Assembly: GCF_019084545.1 (NCBI RefSeq)
Contig: NZ_JAHREP010000015.1
Span: 62,001-126,000, forward strand
Source: Marinobacterium ramblicola
GTDB lineage: Bacteria; Pseudomonadota; Gammaproteobacteria; Pseudomonadales; Balneatricaceae
Length of the DNA stretch: 64,000 bases
Reading direction: 5' to 3'
The translations under genes and the position numbers were made by a program. This document shows positions 38,602 to 46,861 of the stretch, one piece after another (positions within the stretch are counted from its first letter, which is position 1; each line of letters starts with the position of its first letter). The notes under the pieces are model-generated. The model ran no database searches, was not told the origin of the DNA, and saw nothing but the letters and a program-made list of their open reading frames with translations.

Positions 38602-39981
38602 TTACACCTCGACCCCCGGGTCCATAGCGGCACGCCGTTTGGGGAAGTACTTGCTGACCAGGCTCTCCTTCATCAGCAACTCCCGCGGCTCGAAGCACTC
38701 GGCCAGCGTCTGCCAACACAGATCCAGCGCCTTTTCCAACGGCAGGGAGACACGGATATCCATGAAGCGGTCATGGAACAGTTGGCCGAACCTGAGCAGC
38801 CGTTCGTCATATTCGGAGAGATCGAACGACATCGCCTGCTTCTGCTCGGCATCGCGGGCGGCGGCATAGAAGCGCACCATGGTGTTCATGATCTGGCTGT
38901 GATCCTCGCGCGTGACCTTGCCGATCACATGCTGCTTCAGCCGCGACAGCGAACCGAAGGGGTCGATCACGCCGTCGTGCAGGTAGAATTGGCCTTCGGT
39001 GATGTAGCCGGTGTTGTCCGGCACCGGGTGGGTCACGTCGTCACCGGGCATGGTGGTCACCGACAGGATGGTGACCGAGCCCGCGCCCTTGTAGTCGCAC
39101 GCCTTCTCGTAGCGCCGTGCCAGTTGCGAGTAGAGGTCGCCGATATAGCCACGGTTCGACGGCACATGCTCCATGGAGATACCGACCTCCTTCAACGCGT
39201 CGGCGTAGGCGGTCATGTCGGTGAGCAGCACCAACACGCGCTTACCCTCCTCGACGGCGAAGCGCTCGGCCACGGCCAGCGCCATATCCGGCACCAGCAG
39301 CCCTTCCACCACCGGGTCGGAGCCCTGATGCACGAACATCACCGTGCGCGCCAGCACCCCGGCCTCCTCGAACGCCTGGCGGAAGAAGTGGTAGTCGTCG
39401 AAGATCAGCCCGATGCCGCCGAACACCACGATATCGGCGTCGGCCTGGGCACCGATCTGCGCCAGTAGCCGGTTGTAGGGTTCGCCGGCGACGGAGAAGA
39501 TCGGGATCTTCTGGCTCTCCACCAGGCAGTTGAAGATATCGATCATCGGCACGTCGGTGCGGATCATCCGCGAGGCCAGCACCCGGCGCACCGGATTGAC
39601 CGTGGGGCCGTCGATCTCGATCTTCGCCTCTTCGCTGAGCGAGGGGCCGCCGTCGATCGGGCGCCCGGCACCGGAGAAACTTCGCCCGAGAACATTGGCC
39701 GAGAAGGTCACCTGCATGGGGTGGCCGAGAAAGCGCACCCCGGCCTGGGTCGACAACCCCTTGGTACCGGAGAACAGCTGCAGCGATACCTCGTCGCGAT
39801 CGATGCGGATCACCTGCGCCATATAGGGCGGCTGGTCCGGGTCAAGAGTGTTTTCGATCAGCGCCAGATCACCGTAGCCGATCGCGGATATCTCCCCCTC
39901 CTCCGGCTCCGGTACATGCACTTTGACGATATCGCCGATGATTTCGAGGATTCTTGAGTAACGCACCAGCAACTGGGTCAC
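38602..39981 (-). CDS. V-type ATPase regulatory subunit B
   Basis: Non-catalytic nucleotide-site subunit, 459 residues, paired with A in the catalytic head. Family features: EIIGDIVKVHVPEPEEGEIS, GRSFSGAGRPIDGGPSLS, RVLASRMIRTDVPMIDIFN, IPIFSVAGEPYNRLLAQIG (the degenerate P-loop, no GKT), LTDMTAYADALKEVGISMEH and TMPGDDVTHPVPDNTGYITE. It is the first V-ATPase gene transcribed here. The promoter is probably the one before the NIF3-like gene (40408-40436), because only 55 bases separate the two genes. Confidence 0.95.
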   Translation of the reverse strand: MTQLLVRYSRILEIIGDIVKVHVPEPEEGEISAIGYGDLALIENTLDPDQPPYMAQVIRIDRDEVSLQLFSGTKGLSTQAGVRFLGHPMQVTFSANVLGRSFSGAGRPIDGGPSLSEEAKIEIDGPTVNPVRRVLASRMIRTDVPMIDIFNCLVESQKIPIFSVAGEPYNRLLAQIGAQADADIVVFGGIGLIFDDYHFFRQAFEEAGVLARTVMFVHQGSDPVVEGLLVPDMALAVAERFAVEEGKRVLVLLTDMTAYADALKEVGISMEHVPSNRGYIGDLYSQLARRYEKACDYKGAGSVTILSVTTMPGDDVTHPVPDNTGYITEGQFYLHDGVIDPFGSLSRLKQHVIGKVTREDHSQIMNTMVRFYAAARDAEQKQAMSFDLSEYDERLLRFGQLFHDRFMDIRVSLPLEKALDLCWQTLAECFEPRELLMKESLVSKYFPKRRAAMDPGVEV

Positions 39982-40036
39982 TGTCCACTCCCTGTCATGA
40001 ATTGACTCGCGTCTGTACCGATCTGCCTTGCGGCGG

Positions 40037-40357
40037 TCAAAGTTTGTCGGGGTCGATCAGGCGCCAGAGATCGTACGCCACCTCTTCGTAAGGGTGCGCT
40101 TTGCGCAGCGCCATCAGCGTGGACTGTATCCGGTCGTCGTCACAGACCAGCTCCACCTTCCACTCCTCGACCTGTTCCAGCTCACCGACCTGGCCGAGAT
40201 GCGGGTTGGCGCCGTCGAGCGGGCGGAACTGGCCGATGCCACGGGTCTGCCAGCAGCACTGATCATAATCGCCGATACGCCCGGCACCGGCTTCAAAGAT
40301 CGCCTGCTTGACCACTTCAAGATGGGAGTCAGGCACGAAGAAACAGAGTTTGAACAT
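40037..40357 (-). CDS. Small NIF3/YqfO-like (CutA-fold) protein
   Basis: A 106-residue protein, MFKLCFFVPDSHLEVVKQAI, matching the stand-alone version of the central insertion domain of NIF3/YqfO proteins. Its ending is DDRIQSTLMALRKAHPYEEV followed by AYDLW, where the HPYEE motif is the family hallmark. The fold is PII/CutA-like and may bind metal or a small ligand. The ATG at 40357 is chosen; the frame remains open upstream to 40537 but that stretch is not protein-like. It lies 55 bases before the V-ATPase B gene on the same strand, so it is probably the operon's first gene. Confidence 0.87.
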   Translation of the reverse strand: MFKLCFFVPDSHLEVVKQAIFEAGAGRIGDYDQCCWQTRGIGQFRPLDGANPHLGQVGELEQVEEWKVELVCDDDRIQSTLMALRKAHPYEEVAYDLWRLIDPDKL

Positions 40358-40407
40358 ACCGCATCGCCTTAGATTGGGTTCTGCGTTTACGGATCTAATA
40401 ACCCTAC

Positions 40408-40436
40408 ATATAACGCTGCAACGCCGGATGTTGCAA
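40408..40436 (-). promoter_or_regulatory. Promoter TTGCAA-N17-TTATAT with overlapping palindrome, upstream of NIF3-like gene and V-ATPase
   Basis: On the minus strand TTGCAA (40431-40436) and TTATAT (40408-40413) are spaced by exactly 17 bases, a good sigma-70 promoter. TGCAAC-n7-GTTGCA (40417-40435) covers most of the spacer and touches the -35, as an operator would. It lies 50-80 bases upstream of the NIF3-like ATG, and the Lrp-family gene on the other side is a candidate regulator. Confidence 0.6.
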
Positions 40437-40549
40437 CAGCACAATCGTCGATCCTGTCGCCACAGGCCTGGTGTTATAGCCCAAACGCGCGACAAAAGGA
40501 TGAAATCGACCGCCGGCTTGCGGTTATACTCAGGCACACCAGCTCAGCC

Positions 40550-41011
40550 GTGAAATTGAACAAGATGAACAAGCTCGATACCGCCCTGCTCAATATCCTG
40601 ATCAAGGATGCCCGCACCTCCTTTGCCGATATTGCGCGCCAGCTCAATGTGTCCCGTGCTTACGCCCGCACTCGGGTACAGGCCCTGGTCGAGGAGGGGG
40701 TCATCGAGCAGTTCACCGCCGTGGTCAACCCCGAGAAGGTCGGCAAGACCATCTCCACGTTTATCGATCTTAAGGTAAATCCGCAGTCGATTGAGCAGGT
40801 CGCCGAGGAGCTCTCTGCGCTGCCCGAAGTGGTCAGCCTGTATATCATGACCGACCTTCGCAGCCTGCATATTCACACACTGACCGACAGCTACGATACA
40901 TTCGACAGTTTTGCCAAGGCGCATATTTTCGGCCGTCCGGAGGTCATTTCGGTGGAGTGCAACTCACTGCTCAAACGCGTCAAGCACCGTCGGGGCGGTG
41001 CACGGCTCTGA
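40550..41011 (+). CDS. Lrp/AsnC-family transcriptional regulator
   Basis: A 153-residue regulator. The N-terminal HTH is MNKLDTALLNILIKDARTSF then ADIARQLNVSRAYARTRVQA, and the C-terminal RAM/Lrp-type ligand domain has VEEGVIEQFTAVVNPEKVG and VVSLYIMTDLRSLHIHTLTD. The frame opens with GTG at 40550; an ATG at 40565 (MNKLDTA) gives the family-like start and may be the real one. TATACT at 40525-40530 is a candidate -10. It is divergent from the NIF3-like/V-ATPase operon and co-oriented with the TRAP cluster after a 385-base gap. Either could be its target. Confidence 0.88.
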   Translation: MKLNKMNKLDTALLNILIKDARTSFADIARQLNVSRAYARTRVQALVEEGVIEQFTAVVNPEKVGKTISTFIDLKVNPQSIEQVAEELSALPEVVSLYIMTDLRSLHIHTLTDSYDTFDSFAKAHIFGRPEVISVECNSLLKRVKHRRGGARL

Positions 41012-41396
41012 TGACGCCTATTCTGTATTAATTTCGCACAGGCTTGGTGCGCACTCTCGCTTGTGGTGCATTGAAAACATCCGGCAGCCAAACAGCCCCT
41101 CTTACGCCATTTGTGTTTGCTTCGGTCCGAAAAGCCTTTCAGCTGATTACAACTGCTAGCGGATTAGTGCCTTATTAGCCATTTGTTTTTCCGCACCCCG
41201 CCTATCATGCCTTGTTTTGAATCGGAAAGATATTCATAAACGCATCTTTTGTATTCAAAATAATCCTTATATTTCATAAATTTAAACGCAATAAATGCAA
41301 CTGGCACGACATCTGCTCCAGTCGGTCGTAGCGGCGCATACATTTGTAAACAAATCGCGCGCCACCTTAAGAGACCATTATTGAGGAACATCCGAC
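41012..41396. promoter_or_regulatory. AT-rich control region before the TRAP operon
   Basis: This 385-base spacer is clearly AT-richer than its surroundings from about 41100 on; no gene is seen. It contains an 8-bp inverted repeat TTTTGAAT (41215-41222) / ATTCAAAA (41253-41260) with a 30-base centre. It also holds a sigma-54-like element TGGCAC-N5-CTGCT (41302-41317), 80 bases before the dctP ATG. C at the third position of the -12 box departs from the consensus (TTGC). These fit a regulated promoter, but no activator site is established. Confidence 0.45.
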
Positions 41397-42491
41397 ATGA
41401 GTATGAAACGCCGTAACTTCATCACTGCAGCACTGGCTTCCACTGCGGTTGGTGCAACGATCGGTGCACCGGCGATCGCCCGCGCAGCCGACAAGGAAAG
41501 CTTCACCTTCAAGATGACCAACGCCTACCCACCGGGCGCTCCCTTTTATGTTCAGGGGCCCGGCAGCCCCATGGACTTCTGCGACAAGGTCAAAGCCATG
41601 TCGGGCGGACGAGTGAATATTCAGCACTTTGCCGCCGGTGAACTGATTCCGGCGATGGAGGGTTTCAACGCCGTGGCCGGTGGTATGGTCGAAATGAATG
41701 CCGCCAACGCGTACTTCTGGGCAGGCAAAATTCCCGCCGCGCAGTACTTCACGACGGTACCTTTCGGCATGAATACACAGGGTATGGCGGCATGGCTCTA
41801 CCACGGCGGCGGTCTGGAGCTTTGGCACGAGCTGTATGAGCCCTACGGGCTGATCGCCTTCCCGATGGGCAATACCGGTGTGCAGATGACAGGATGGTTC
41901 CGCAAGCCGGTCGAAAGCGTTGCCGATATCAACGGTTTGAAAATGCGCATTCCAGGTCTGGCAGGCAAGGTATACAGCGAACTGGGTGTCTCGGTTCGTC
42001 TGCTGCCAGGTGGTGAGATTTTCCCAGCACTTGAGCGCGGCGTTATCGATGCCGCCGAGTTCGTCGGCCCCTTCCAGGATCGCCGTCTCGGCCTGCACAA
42101 GGCCGCAAAGTATTACTACACCACCGGCTGGCACGAGCCCACAAACTTCACCGAACTGCTGATCAACAAGAAGACATGGGATTCGCTGCCAAAAGAGCTG
42201 CAGATGATCATCCAGATTGCGGCCCAGTCCTCCGTCACCGACAGTCTCTCCTGGTCCGAGGCCGTTAACGCCGATGCACTGGCTGATCTGGTCGAGAACG
42301 AAGGGGTTATTGCCCAGCCGCTGCCGACCGCAATCGTCGACCGCCTGAAGGAGGCCACCTTCGACACTCTGGAAACACTCGCGTCCTCGGATCCTCAGGC
42401 GCGCAAAGTTCACGACTCATTCATGGCCTTCCGCAAGAAGCACGCCTCCTGGGCTGCCCTGAGCGAAAAGCCGTTCCTGAACCTGTCGTAA
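41397..42491 (+). CDS. TRAP transporter substrate-binding protein (DctP family)
   Basis: Periplasmic solute-binding protein, 364 residues. The N-terminus MSMKRRNFITAALASTAVGA has a twin-arginine (RRNFI) signal followed by a hydrophobic segment, so Tat export is likely. The DctP core follows, with the conserved Arg region MRIPGLAGKVYSELGVS that binds a substrate carboxylate and the EPTNFTELLINKKTWDSLPK segment. The subgroup resembles TakP-like proteins for 2-oxo or hydroxy acids; the ligand is unknown. It starts a dctP-dctQ-dctM operon that continues into a TauE permease and a GGT. Confidence 0.92.
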   Translation: MSMKRRNFITAALASTAVGATIGAPAIARAADKESFTFKMTNAYPPGAPFYVQGPGSPMDFCDKVKAMSGGRVNIQHFAAGELIPAMEGFNAVAGGMVEMNAANAYFWAGKIPAAQYFTTVPFGMNTQGMAAWLYHGGGLELWHELYEPYGLIAFPMGNTGVQMTGWFRKPVESVADINGLKMRIPGLAGKVYSELGVSVRLLPGGEIFPALERGVIDAAEFVGPFQDRRLGLHKAAKYYYTTGWHEPTNFTELLINKKTWDSLPKELQMIIQIAAQSSVTDSLSWSEAVNADALADLVENEGVIAQPLPTAIVDRLKEATFDTLETLASSDPQARKVHDSFMAFRKKHASWAALSEKPFLNLS

Positions 42492-42502
42492 GTGGTGCCG
42501 CG

Positions 42503-43048
42503 ATGAAGTTAGTCATTGATCGACTTGAATGGCTGGTGGAGCTGCTGGGAGGGCTGGCGCGCTGGTGCGTGCTGGCCCTGGTGCTGCTGGTCGCCGTTAA
42601 CGTCCTGCTGCGCTACCTGTTCTCGATCGGGCCGGTGGCACTGCAGGAGCTTGAGTGGCATCTGGTATCACCTATCGCGCTGCTTGGCCTTGCCTACTCG
42701 ATGAAACACCGTGCTGACGTACGTGTGGATTTCCTGTACGACCGCTTCGGCCGCCGTGGTCAGGCCGCTGTGGATATCGTAGCCGCTCTGCTGACACTGG
42801 CCATCGGGTTTATTATCACCTGGTTATCGATTCCCTATGTGACGCAATCCTTCCAGTTGCTCGAGGGCTCGCCGGATCCCGGCGGACTGCCCTACCGCTA
42901 CCTGCTAAAAACCCTTATTCCACTGGGCTTTGCGCTACTGGTATTGCAGGGCATCGCCGATGCCCTGCGCAGCTTGATGGTGTTTGTCGAGCGTCCGATC
43001 ATGCCGTCGCTCGCGGCGGGTGAGCTGCTTGAAGAGGGAGCGTCCTGA
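42503..43048 (+). CDS. TRAP transporter small membrane subunit (DctQ)
   Basis: A 181-residue DctQ subunit with four membrane helices. The family's interface with DctM is seen as AVNVLLRYLFSIGPVALQEL, then EWHLVSPIALLGLAYSMKHR ADVRVDFLYDRFG (the EW..F/L pattern) and VTQSFQLLEGSPDPGGLPYR YLLK. It starts 11 bases after dctP, and its stop overlaps dctM (TGATG). Confidence 0.92.
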   Translation: MKLVIDRLEWLVELLGGLARWCVLALVLLVAVNVLLRYLFSIGPVALQELEWHLVSPIALLGLAYSMKHRADVRVDFLYDRFGRRGQAAVDIVAALLTLAIGFIITWLSIPYVTQSFQLLEGSPDPGGLPYRYLLKTLIPLGFALLVLQGIADALRSLMVFVERPIMPSLAAGELLEEGAS

Positions 43049-44370
43049 TGGGAAATGAATGGCTCGTTCTGGGCATGATCGCCGGTTTCCTGTCACTGAT
43101 GGTGATCGGTATACCGGTCGCGATAGCTCTGGCCGTATCGGGCTTCATCGCCGGATACCTGGGTTTTGGCAGCATGCTGTTCCAGCTGATGCCCGCCCGT
43201 CTATTCGGCGTGGTCACCAACTACACCCTGATGGCGATACCACTGTTTGTCTTCATGGGGGTGATGCTGGAGAAATCACGGGTCGCCGAAGACATGCTTG
43301 AAACCATCGGAAAAGCGATGGGCGGCGTCAACGGCGGCATGGGGCTGGCGATCATTCTGGTCGGCGTCCTGATGGGCGCATCTACCGGTATCGTCGGTGC
43401 CACTGTGGTCACCGTCGGACTGCTCACACTGCCCGCCCTCCTGCGTCGCGGCTACGCACCCAGCATCGCCTGCGGTACCATCTGTGCGTCCGGCACTCTG
43501 GGGCAGATCATCCCGCCCAGTCTGGTGCTGATTCTGCTCTCGGATATTGTCGGTGAATCGGTCGGCACATTGTTCGCGGCGGCATTCATACCCGGTCTGG
43601 TACTGGCGCTGATCTATATGGCCTATCTGCTGATTCTCGGCTGGCTGCGCCCCCAATGGGTCCCGGCTATTCCGCTAGAAGAGCGCTCCAAGACCTCTGG
43701 CAAGCAACTCACGCTCGATCTGCTGCGTAATGTCTGCCCACCGTTTTTTCTGGTAATTGCCGTGCTCGGCTCCATTGTCGGCGGCATCGCGGCACCGACT
43801 GAAGCGGCGTCGATGGGCGCACTGGGCGCGCTGCTGATTGCGCTGGCGGTTGCCCGTCTGAACAGGCAACTGATACGGGAAACCCTGCACGGCACGCTGA
43901 CCATTTCGGCCATGGTGTTTTTCATTCTACTCTGCGCCCAACCCTTCTCGCTTTCGTTTCGCGGCTTGGGCGGCGAGCAGATGGTGCATACCCTGTTCGA
44001 GATGTTGCCGGGTGGCGAATTCGGCGCGCTGATATTCCTCATGGCGCTGCTGTTCGTCCTCGGTTTTTTCCTCGAATGGATCGAAATATCCTATATCGCG
44101 CTGCCCATGTTTCTGCCGGTGTTCATGAACTACGGCACCGACATGGTCTGGCTGTCGATACTGGTGGCGATGAACCTTCAGATGTCATTCCTGACGCCTC
44201 CCTTCGGCTGGGCCCTGTTTTTCCTCAAGGGGGTCGCGCCCAAAGGCGTCACTACGCGTGACATCTATGTCGGAGCGCTACCGTTTGTTCTGCTTCAGTT
44301 ACTGGCCGTGGTGGTACTGTTCCAGTTCCCCTCACTGGTCACCTGGCTGCCTGAAGCGATTGGCTGGTAA
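43048..44370 (+). CDS. TRAP transporter large membrane subunit (DctM)
   Basis: The 440-residue sodium-coupled transport subunit, with about twelve membrane segments. Landmarks: MARLFGVVTNYTLMAIPLFV-like region (ARLFGVVTNYTLMAIPLFV), VLMGASTGIVGATVVTVGLL, CASGTLGQIIPPSLVLILLS, PTEAASMGALGALLIALAVA, and MNLQMSFLTPPFGWALFFLK. It overlaps dctQ by one base. The downstream TauE gene begins 35 bases later on the same strand. Confidence 0.93.
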   Translation: MGNEWLVLGMIAGFLSLMVIGIPVAIALAVSGFIAGYLGFGSMLFQLMPARLFGVVTNYTLMAIPLFVFMGVMLEKSRVAEDMLETIGKAMGGVNGGMGLAIILVGVLMGASTGIVGATVVTVGLLTLPALLRRGYAPSIACGTICASGTLGQIIPPSLVLILLSDIVGESVGTLFAAAFIPGLVLALIYMAYLLILGWLRPQWVPAIPLEERSKTSGKQLTLDLLRNVCPPFFLVIAVLGSIVGGIAAPTEAASMGALGALLIALAVARLNRQLIRETLHGTLTISAMVFFILLCAQPFSLSFRGLGGEQMVHTLFEMLPGGEFGALIFLMALLFVLGFFLEWIEISYIALPMFLPVFMNYGTDMVWLSILVAMNLQMSFLTPPFGWALFFLKGVAPKGVTTRDIYVGALPFVLLQLLAVVVLFQFPSLVTWLPEAIGW

Positions 44371-44405
44371 CAGCGTTTTTATCACTACATAACAAGGACC
44401 ACGTG

Positions 44406-45242
44406 ATGGATATACTCTCGGACTACTCAACAGGCTGGCTGATCGGGCTTGCACTGGCGCTGGTCGCCACCGGCGTTATCGCCGGACTACTTGCCGGGCT
44501 GCTCGGTGTCGGCGGCGGTATCGTTATCGTGCCGGTGCTCTACCACCTGTTCACACTGCTGGGCATCGATGAGGCGGTGCGCATGCATGTAGCGGTGGGC
44601 ACATCGCTGGCAACCATCATTCCCACCTCGATTATCTCGTCACGGGCTCATTTCAAGAAAGGCAGCCTTCACCCCGACCTGCTCAAGAAGCTGGTGCCCG
44701 GCGTTATTATCGGCGTGATTCTCGGCGCCATCGCCAGCGGCTACTTCAGCGGCACCATCCTGACCGCCGTGTTCGCGACAATCGCCCTGCTGGTTGCGCT
44801 GAACATGGCGTTCAAGAAGGATGGTTTCAGCGTTGCCGACAAGCTGCCCGGTGCTGCCGGCACCGGCTTCATCGGCAGCTTCATCGGCTTTATATCCACC
44901 CTGATGGGCATCGGCGGCGGCACCCTCAGCGTACCGATCCTCAGCGCATTCAAGACACCGATGCACACCGCGGTCGGCACCGGGGCAGCGCTGGGACTGG
45001 TGATCAGCCTGCCCGGCGCGATCGGCTTTCTGATTAACGGTATTGGCGTCGAGGCCCGCCCCCCTCTGTCACTGGGCTACGTCAACCTGATCGGCTTGCT
45101 GCTGATCATCCCGGCGACGATGAAGATGGCCCCGGTCGGCGCCCGTATCGCCCATGCGATCAACGCCAAACTGCTCAGGCAGCTGTTCGCCCTGTTCCTG
45201 GCGATCACTTCCCTGCGCATGTTCTATGGTTTGTTCAGCTGA
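44406..45242 (+). CDS. TauE/SafE-family permease
   Basis: A 278-residue membrane protein with about eight helices and the two family half-repeats: AGLLAGLLGVGGGIVIVPVL in the first half and STLMGIGGGTLSVPILSAFK in the second, each with the GxGGG signature. The TauE/SafE family exports or imports sulfite, sulfoacetate and other C1-C3 organosulfur anions. The ATG at 44406 follows AAGGACCACG; a GTG just before it is the alternative. It is placed between TRAP transport and GGT, so it may move a product of the pathway, perhaps sulfur-containing (inference). Confidence 0.85.
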   Translation: MDILSDYSTGWLIGLALALVATGVIAGLLAGLLGVGGGIVIVPVLYHLFTLLGIDEAVRMHVAVGTSLATIIPTSIISSRAHFKKGSLHPDLLKKLVPGVIIGVILGAIASGYFSGTILTAVFATIALLVALNMAFKKDGFSVADKLPGAAGTGFIGSFIGFISTLMGIGGGTLSVPILSAFKTPMHTAVGTGAALGLVISLPGAIGFLINGIGVEARPPLSLGYVNLIGLLLIIPATMKMAPVGARIAHAINAKLLRQLFALFLAITSLRMFYGLFS

Positions 45243-45257
45243 TAACGGAGAACAACA

Positions 45258-46844
45258 ATGCTGAAAACGGTTTATGGCACTCAAGGCATGATGGTGGCGC
45301 CCCACCACCTGGCGGCTCAGGCCGGACGTGACATCCTGCGCGAAGGCGGTAACGCGGTGGAGGCGATGGTATCGGCCGCCGCCACCATCGCCGCGGTCTA
45401 CCCGCATATGAACTCCATCGGCGGAGACGGTTTCTGGCTGATCCATGAACCGGGCAAAGCGCCGGTCGCCATCGATGCCTGCGGCCGCGCCGCTGCCAAA
45501 GCCTCACGCGACTTCTATGCCGGTCTGGAGGCGATTCCCAGCCGCGGCCCCAGCGCCGCGCTGACCTGTGCCGGCACCGTTGGCGGCTGGGCCGAAGCGC
45601 TGCAGCATGCCTCCGGCTGGGGCAAAGGCCTGCCGCTAAGTCGACTGCTGGAGAGCGCGATTGAACATGCCCGCAGTGGCATCGTCGTCACCGAGAGCCA
45701 GGCCGCGTTGACCGCAGCCAAGCTCGATCAACTGCGCGATCAACCGGGGTTTGCCGAGGTATTCCTGCCTGATGGTCAGGTGCCGACCGCCGGCAGCCTG
45801 CTGAAGCAGAGCAGACTTGCCGACACCCTGGAGCAGCTGGCCCGTGCGGGTCTCGATGACTTCTACCGTGGCGAGCTCGGTCGGGCCATGGGTCAGGAAC
45901 TTGAACGCCTGGGCAGCCCTTTAACCACGGCGGACCTGGCGGGGTATGCGGCGTCGCGGGTCAAACCACTGGAGGTCGCGGTTCGCGGCGCCAGGATCTT
46001 CAATCTGCCGCCGCCGACCCAGGGCCTGGCATCGCTGATGATTCTCGGCATCTTCGACCGGCTTGGCGTGACTGACGCGGAAAGCTTCGCCCATCTGCAC
46101 GGCCTGATCGAGTCCACCAAGCGCGCGTTTCGCGTACGTGACCGTATCGTCACCGACCCGGACCGCCTGCCCGCCGATCCGCAATCCTTTCTGGAACCGA
46201 CACTGCTGGAAAAGCTTGCAGCCGAGATCGATCCGACCCACGCCCTGCCCTGGCCGGACCCGGCCAGCCCCGGCGATACCATCTGGATGGGCTGTATCGA
46301 CGGTGAGGGCCGGGCGGTCAGTTTTATCCAGAGTATCTACTGGGAGTTCGGCTCCGGCATCGTACTCCGGGAGACCGGCGTCAACTGGCAGAACCGTGGT
46401 ATCAGCTTCTCGCTCGATCCCCATGCTTTACAGGCGTTGGAGCCGGGTCGCAAGCCGTTCCATACCCTGAACCCGGCACTGGCCCGCTTCGACGACGGCC
46501 GCATGATGAGCTACGGCACCATGGGCGGCGAGGGCCAGCCGCAGACCCAGGCGGCGCTGTTCAGCCGCTACGCCATGCTGGGCCAACCGCTACAGCAGGC
46601 GATCACCGCCCCACGCTGGCTGCTCGGTCGCACCTGGGGCGACACCAGCACTACGCTTAAATTGGAGAGCCGCTTTGACCCCGCGCTGGTGCAACAACTC
46701 AGGGATGCGGGCCATCTTGTAGAGCTGCTGGAGGAGGCGTTCAGCGACACCATGGGCCATGCCGGCGCCCTGGTGTTGCGACCGGACGGGGTGATCGAAG
46801 GCGCCGCCGACCCACGCAGCGACGGCTGCGTCGCGGCGCTCTAA
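45258..46844 (+). CDS. Gamma-glutamyltransferase-family protein (YwrD type)
   Basis: A 528-residue Ntn-hydrolase that should cleave itself into large and small subunits. The catalytic Thr (Thr341) is in GDTIWMGCIDGEGRAVSFIQ, aligned with TTHYSVVDKDGNAV of GGT. The next residue is Ile, not Thr, so the nucleophile is kept but its neighbour is changed. N-terminal GMMVAPHHLAAQAGRDILRE-GGNAVEA is typical. No signal peptide is seen, so it probably acts in the cytoplasm. A role in breaking down imported gamma-glutamyl or glutathione-like compounds is suggested by the TRAP/TauE neighbours. It converges with chrA. Confidence 0.88.
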   Translation: MLKTVYGTQGMMVAPHHLAAQAGRDILREGGNAVEAMVSAAATIAAVYPHMNSIGGDGFWLIHEPGKAPVAIDACGRAAAKASRDFYAGLEAIPSRGPSAALTCAGTVGGWAEALQHASGWGKGLPLSRLLESAIEHARSGIVVTESQAALTAAKLDQLRDQPGFAEVFLPDGQVPTAGSLLKQSRLADTLEQLARAGLDDFYRGELGRAMGQELERLGSPLTTADLAGYAASRVKPLEVAVRGARIFNLPPPTQGLASLMILGIFDRLGVTDAESFAHLHGLIESTKRAFRVRDRIVTDPDRLPADPQSFLEPTLLEKLAAEIDPTHALPWPDPASPGDTIWMGCIDGEGRAVSFIQSIYWEFGSGIVLRETGVNWQNRGISFSLDPHALQALEPGRKPFHTLNPALARFDDGRMMSYGTMGGEGQPQTQAALFSRYAMLGQPLQQAITAPRWLLGRTWGDTSTTLKLESRFDPALVQQLRDAGHLVELLEEAFSDTMGHAGALVLRPDGVIEGAADPRSDGCVAAL

Positions 46845-46861
46845 GTACCTGGCTTTACACG

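Noticed and set aside
40358-40537. 60-residue N-terminal extension of the NIF3-like protein
   Set aside because: Covers the candidate promoter and palindrome and contains Cys/Arg-rich non-protein-like sequence; homologues start MxKLxxFVP.
41164-41391. 75-codon minus-strand frame upstream of dctP
   Set aside because: Lies in the AT-rich control region, has no ribosome site I could see and no family-like features.
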